From Pseudomonas sp. PICF141 (GTDB lineage Bacteria > Pseudomonadota > Gammaproteobacteria > Pseudomonadales > Pseudomonadaceae): DNA of 64,000 bases. Each line of letters starts with the position of its first letter. Positions within the stretch are counted from its first letter, which is position 1. The translations under genes were made by a program, and so were the position numbers. The stretch covers positions 46,300 to 110,299 of the forward strand of contig NZ_MUNM01000068.1 in the NCBI RefSeq assembly GCF_002286815.1. Reading direction: 5' to 3'. Positions 61,379-64,000 of this stretch are shown here, piece after piece. The notes under the pieces are model-generated. The model saw only the letters and a program-made list of their open reading frames with translations, was not told where the DNA came from and searched no databases.

Positions 61379-63999
61379 TTGTTTATTATCCTGTACGGAT
61401 TTGGTATTGAATAACCGAACTCTCTGCCATCGTCAATAATTAGGGTGGCACCCAGTACGTCGGTATTATCTATTCGATTAGCTATGGCAATCTCTTTTTC
61501 TGACCCGAAAAGATAGGCTTTTCCTAGCTCTTTCTGTAAATCATATCCATCTATTTTTTTAAGAGTATAGAGGTAACCTACTTTTGTGTGATAGGCGGTT
61601 GCGAAAAGTTTGCCCACGTCTCGTGATGGCGATGTGCTGATAAAATTGCTGGGTGGGTGTTCACTATCTATAGAGTGGAGCAATAGATCATTGCTTTTTC
61701 CTTTGCTTTTAAAACCGTTTTGAAATACATCATTGGGCTCTCGTTCATCCCCGCGGTATAAGTAATCCTCTTCTCTTTTAGGTGAAGGAGTTGTTGCCTC
61801 CCCCTCATCAACCCCCACCTTACCCGCCGGATCTTCATCCCCAAACGACGGCTTCTTACACCCATCCCCTCCAGGACAATCACTCAATCCCAACGGATCA
61901 ACCCAACCCGTGGGATTGCGCGTGTACTGATACCCGTTTAACCCACCCGCCAACTTGCTCGGGTCCGGCGTCAGGTACCGTCCAATGTCTGGATTGTAGT
62001 AGCGGTGCCGGTTGTAATGCAGGCCGGTTTCGGCGTCGAAATACTGGCCTTGAAAGCGCAGCGGCTGATCGAGGACCTGGTGGGTGTCGCGATTGAGGCG
62101 GGTGAGGCGGCCATAGGCGGTGTATCGGGCGGCCCAGATGATGTCGCCGCTGTAGTCGGTGAGTTCTTGCGGCGTGCCGAGGTGGTCGAGCTGGTAGTAG
62201 AACGGGCAGGCCTGGCGCGGGCCTTGGCCGTCGAGCATGGCCAGTGGGCGGAAACTGCCCGGTTCGTAGATATAGCTGCGATGGTGATCCTGGCTGTGTT
62301 CGACGACGAGGTGATCGCCCTGCCAGAAGAACTCGGTGGTTTTGCCGTCGACGGTTTTGCTGATGCGGCGGCCGAAAGCGTCGTAGCGATAACTCACACG
62401 ACGACTGTCCGGCAACGTGACACCGATCAACCGGTGCTGGCCGTCGTAGCGGTACTCGGTGACGAGTTTCTGCCCGGTGCCGCGGCGTTCGCGGATCAGA
62501 TTGCCGAAAGCGTCGTAATCGAAGTGGCAATCGCCCTGCATCAACAGGCGGTTGCCTTTGATGGTGGCCGGGCCGGGCCGGTCTTGCACCAGCAGGTTGC
62601 CGGCCGGGTCGTGGGCGAAGCTTTCCGGTGGCTGGTCGCGAGAGTGGCGCACGCGGGTCAGGCGGTTGAGCGCGTCGTACTGGTAGCTGCGCTGGCCATG
62701 GCGGGTGTCGGCGATGTGGTCGAGATTGCCGTTGGCGCTGTAGGCATAATCGCGACGGTAGAGCGCTTGTTTCTGTTGGCTGACGGCATGCGCTTTCAAT
62801 CGGCCCTGATCGTCGTATGAGTATTCGCTGGTGAGCTGACCTTGTTGGCGTTGCAACTCGCGGCCGAATGCAAACTGGTGGGTGGTGAGTCGGGCGCCGT
62901 TGAGGCCGATACCCGTCAGGGCGCCACCCTTGGCGTGGTGATAATCGAGTTTGCTGTTGTCCGGCAGGCGCAGGTGGTTAAGTCGGCCGCAGGCGTCGTA
63001 GCGATAACGCAAGGTGCCCCAGCCCTGGTGCTCGGTGATCAGCCGATCTTGCTGGTCGTATTCGAATTCCAGCGGATGGTCGTGGCCGTCGTCGACACTG
63101 ACCAATCGGCCGAGGCTGTCGTAGCGGTATTTAACCTGGATACCGTCGGGCAGCGTCTTGACCAGCAACCGTCCGACCGAGTCCCGCTCATAAGCCGTGA
63201 TCAGCCGTGAGCCGTCATCGCCAAACTCGGTTTTCTCCAGCAGGTTGCCATTGAAATCGTAGCTGTAGGCGGTGCGGCGGCCATCGAAGCCGGTTTCCTG
63301 TCGGATCAATCCGCCGGGCGTGTAGTCCAGCCGATAGTGTTCGCCGGCTTCGTTTTCGATGTCCGTGAGCAGCAGCTGGGCATTGTCGTAGCGGTATTGG
63401 AGCTGGGTGCCGTCGGGGTTAATGCGGCGGCTGACCCGGTGCAGGTCATCGGCGTATTCGTAGCGGGTGACGCGGCCCAGTTCATCGCGCTCGGCGGTGA
63501 TCTTGCCGTAGGCGTTGTAGCTGAAACCGCGGCTGGCGCCGGTCGGCAGCGTCGCCTGAACCAGTCGGCCGACGGCGTCCCATTGGTAGCGGGTGAGCGC
63601 ACCGTGTTCGTCCTGACGGGTAATCCTTCGGCCCAGTGCATCGTAGGAAAAGCGCCGCTGGCTACCGTCCGGCAGCGTTTCCTCGAGCAACTGCCCCAAA
63701 CCATTCCAGGCAAACACATGCCGACTGGTGTCCGGGTAGCGGATCGACAGCAGCTGACCTTTGTCGTCGTAGTGATAGTGGGTGATATTCCCGTCAGGAG
63801 CGGTCGCTTCGATGACATCGCCCTGCGCATTGCGCTGGTATTTCCACACCGCTTGACCGCGATACCGCGCATGCAGGAAACCGTTGCGGTACTCGTAGGC
63901 CGTCGGTTCGTCTTGCGGTGGAATCAGCGCCACCAGCCGTCCGACTTCGTCGTAGCGGTATTCGGTGACGGCGCCGAGCGGATCCTGTTCGGCCACCAA
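61375..63999 (-). CDS. Rhs protein, C-terminal 874 residues, with ADP-ribosyltransferase-like tip
   Basis: The gene continues beyond the right edge. The visible part is mostly YD repeats (GRLVALIPPQ, YRYDSLGRLVSVDDGHDH) and ends in the Rhs core closing block (DIGRYLTPDPSKLAGGLNGY, then WVDPLGL). After it the C-terminal tip of about 165 residues (61375-61885) is AT-rich and has the R-S-E pattern of cholera/pertussis-type ADP-ribosyltransferases: R in YLYRGDE, the STS motif in NFISTSPS, and the E-x-E in GSEKEIAIAN. It is probably delivered by a type VI secretion system and modifies a target in rival bacteria; the target is unknown. Confidence 0.88.
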   Translation of the reverse strand: MVAEQDPLGAVTEYRYDEVGRLVALIPPQDEPTAYEYRNGFLHARYRGQAVWKYQRNAQGDVIEATAPDGNITHYHYDDKGQLLSIRYPDTSRHVFAWNGLGQLLEETLPDGSQRRFSYDALGRRITRQDEHGALTRYQWDAVGRLVQATLPTGASRGFSYNAYGKITAERDELGRVTRYEYADDLHRVSRRINPDGTQLQYRYDNAQLLLTDIENEAGEHYRLDYTPGGLIRQETGFDGRRTAYSYDFNGNLLEKTEFGDDGSRLITAYERDSVGRLLVKTLPDGIQVKYRYDSLGRLVSVDDGHDHPLEFEYDQQDRLITEHQGWGTLRYRYDACGRLNHLRLPDNSKLDYHHAKGGALTGIGLNGARLTTHQFAFGRELQRQQGQLTSEYSYDDQGRLKAHAVSQQKQALYRRDYAYSANGNLDHIADTRHGQRSYQYDALNRLTRVRHSRDQPPESFAHDPAGNLLVQDRPGPATIKGNRLLMQGDCHFDYDAFGNLIRERRGTGQKLVTEYRYDGQHRLIGVTLPDSRRVSYRYDAFGRRISKTVDGKTTEFFWQGDHLVVEHSQDHHRSYIYEPGSFRPLAMLDGQGPRQACPFYYQLDHLGTPQELTDYSGDIIWAARYTAYGRLTRLNRDTHQVLDQPLRFQGQYFDAETGLHYNRHRYYNPDIGRYLTPDPSKLAGGLNGYQYTRNPTGWVDPLGLSDCPGGDGCKKPSFGDEDPAGKVGVDEGEATTPSPKREEDYLYRGDEREPNDVFQNGFKSKGKSNDLLLHSIDSEHPPSNFISTSPSRDVGKLFATAYHTKVGYLYTLKKIDGYDLQKELGKAYLFGSEKEIAIANRIDNTDVLGATLIIDDGREFGYSIPNPYRIINK

Positions 64000-64000
64000 G

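Overview
The window looks like a chromosomal segment of a Pseudomonas of the P. fluorescens group. The evidence is the gene order aroC - MFS transporter - mtn genes, repeated REP-type palindromes (TGTAGGAGC / GATCGCAGCC families) between host genes, a DUF3509 gene, small Pseudomonas-type secreted proteins and high-GC codon use.

Host left part (1-21,321): the end of a secreted hydrolase-like gene, aroC, a sugar/nucleoside-type MFS transporter, and a decayed methionine-salvage locus. In that locus mtnB is reduced to its two ends, mtnD keeps its frame but has lost a metal-ligand histidine, and mtnC is absent. Next come DUF3509 behind a sigma54-like promoter, a FATP-type acyl-CoA synthetase, an ankyrin protein, an RraB-like protein, the conserved three-gene cluster ATP-grasp / alpha-E / transglutaminase, a cytochrome c protein, a thiolase plus FadB-like pair for beta-oxidation, a glutamine amidotransferase, CorA, PlsC and a crotonase. 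The part ends with tRNA-Ser(GGA) and its promoter.

Prophage (21,299-57,644, about 36.3 kb): a complete HP1/K139-like member of the P2 group, integrated at the 3' end of tRNA-Ser and bounded by exact 23-bp att repeats. A leftward early operon carries a Cro-like protein, a CII-like YmfL protein, a primase-helicase, a stand-alone P-loop protein and the integrase. A rightward repressor faces it. Then follow Ogr, portal and terminase (leftward), and scaffold, capsid, tail, lysis and baseplate genes (rightward, mostly with overlapping stop/start codons). Notable elements are an A_AAA_AAG -1 frameshift site in the tail chaperone gene, an Rz1-like gene nested inside an Rz-like gene, and a tail fibre with a GQSN/DxxH esterase signature. 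The end of the late region holds AT-rich cargo: two genes of the DUF2971 type and a non-coding stretch with seven GGTAAT/ATTACC words near attR.

Host right part (57,645-64,000): a YbjQ protein, a tandem pair of secreted glycine-zipper proteins, two very acidic small proteins, a secreted Gly/Ser-rich protein, and the 3' end of an rhs gene. The Rhs tip looks like an ADP-ribosyltransferase and is followed by a translationally coupled putative immunity gene.

All calls are from reading the sequence and memory of the families. No database search was run.
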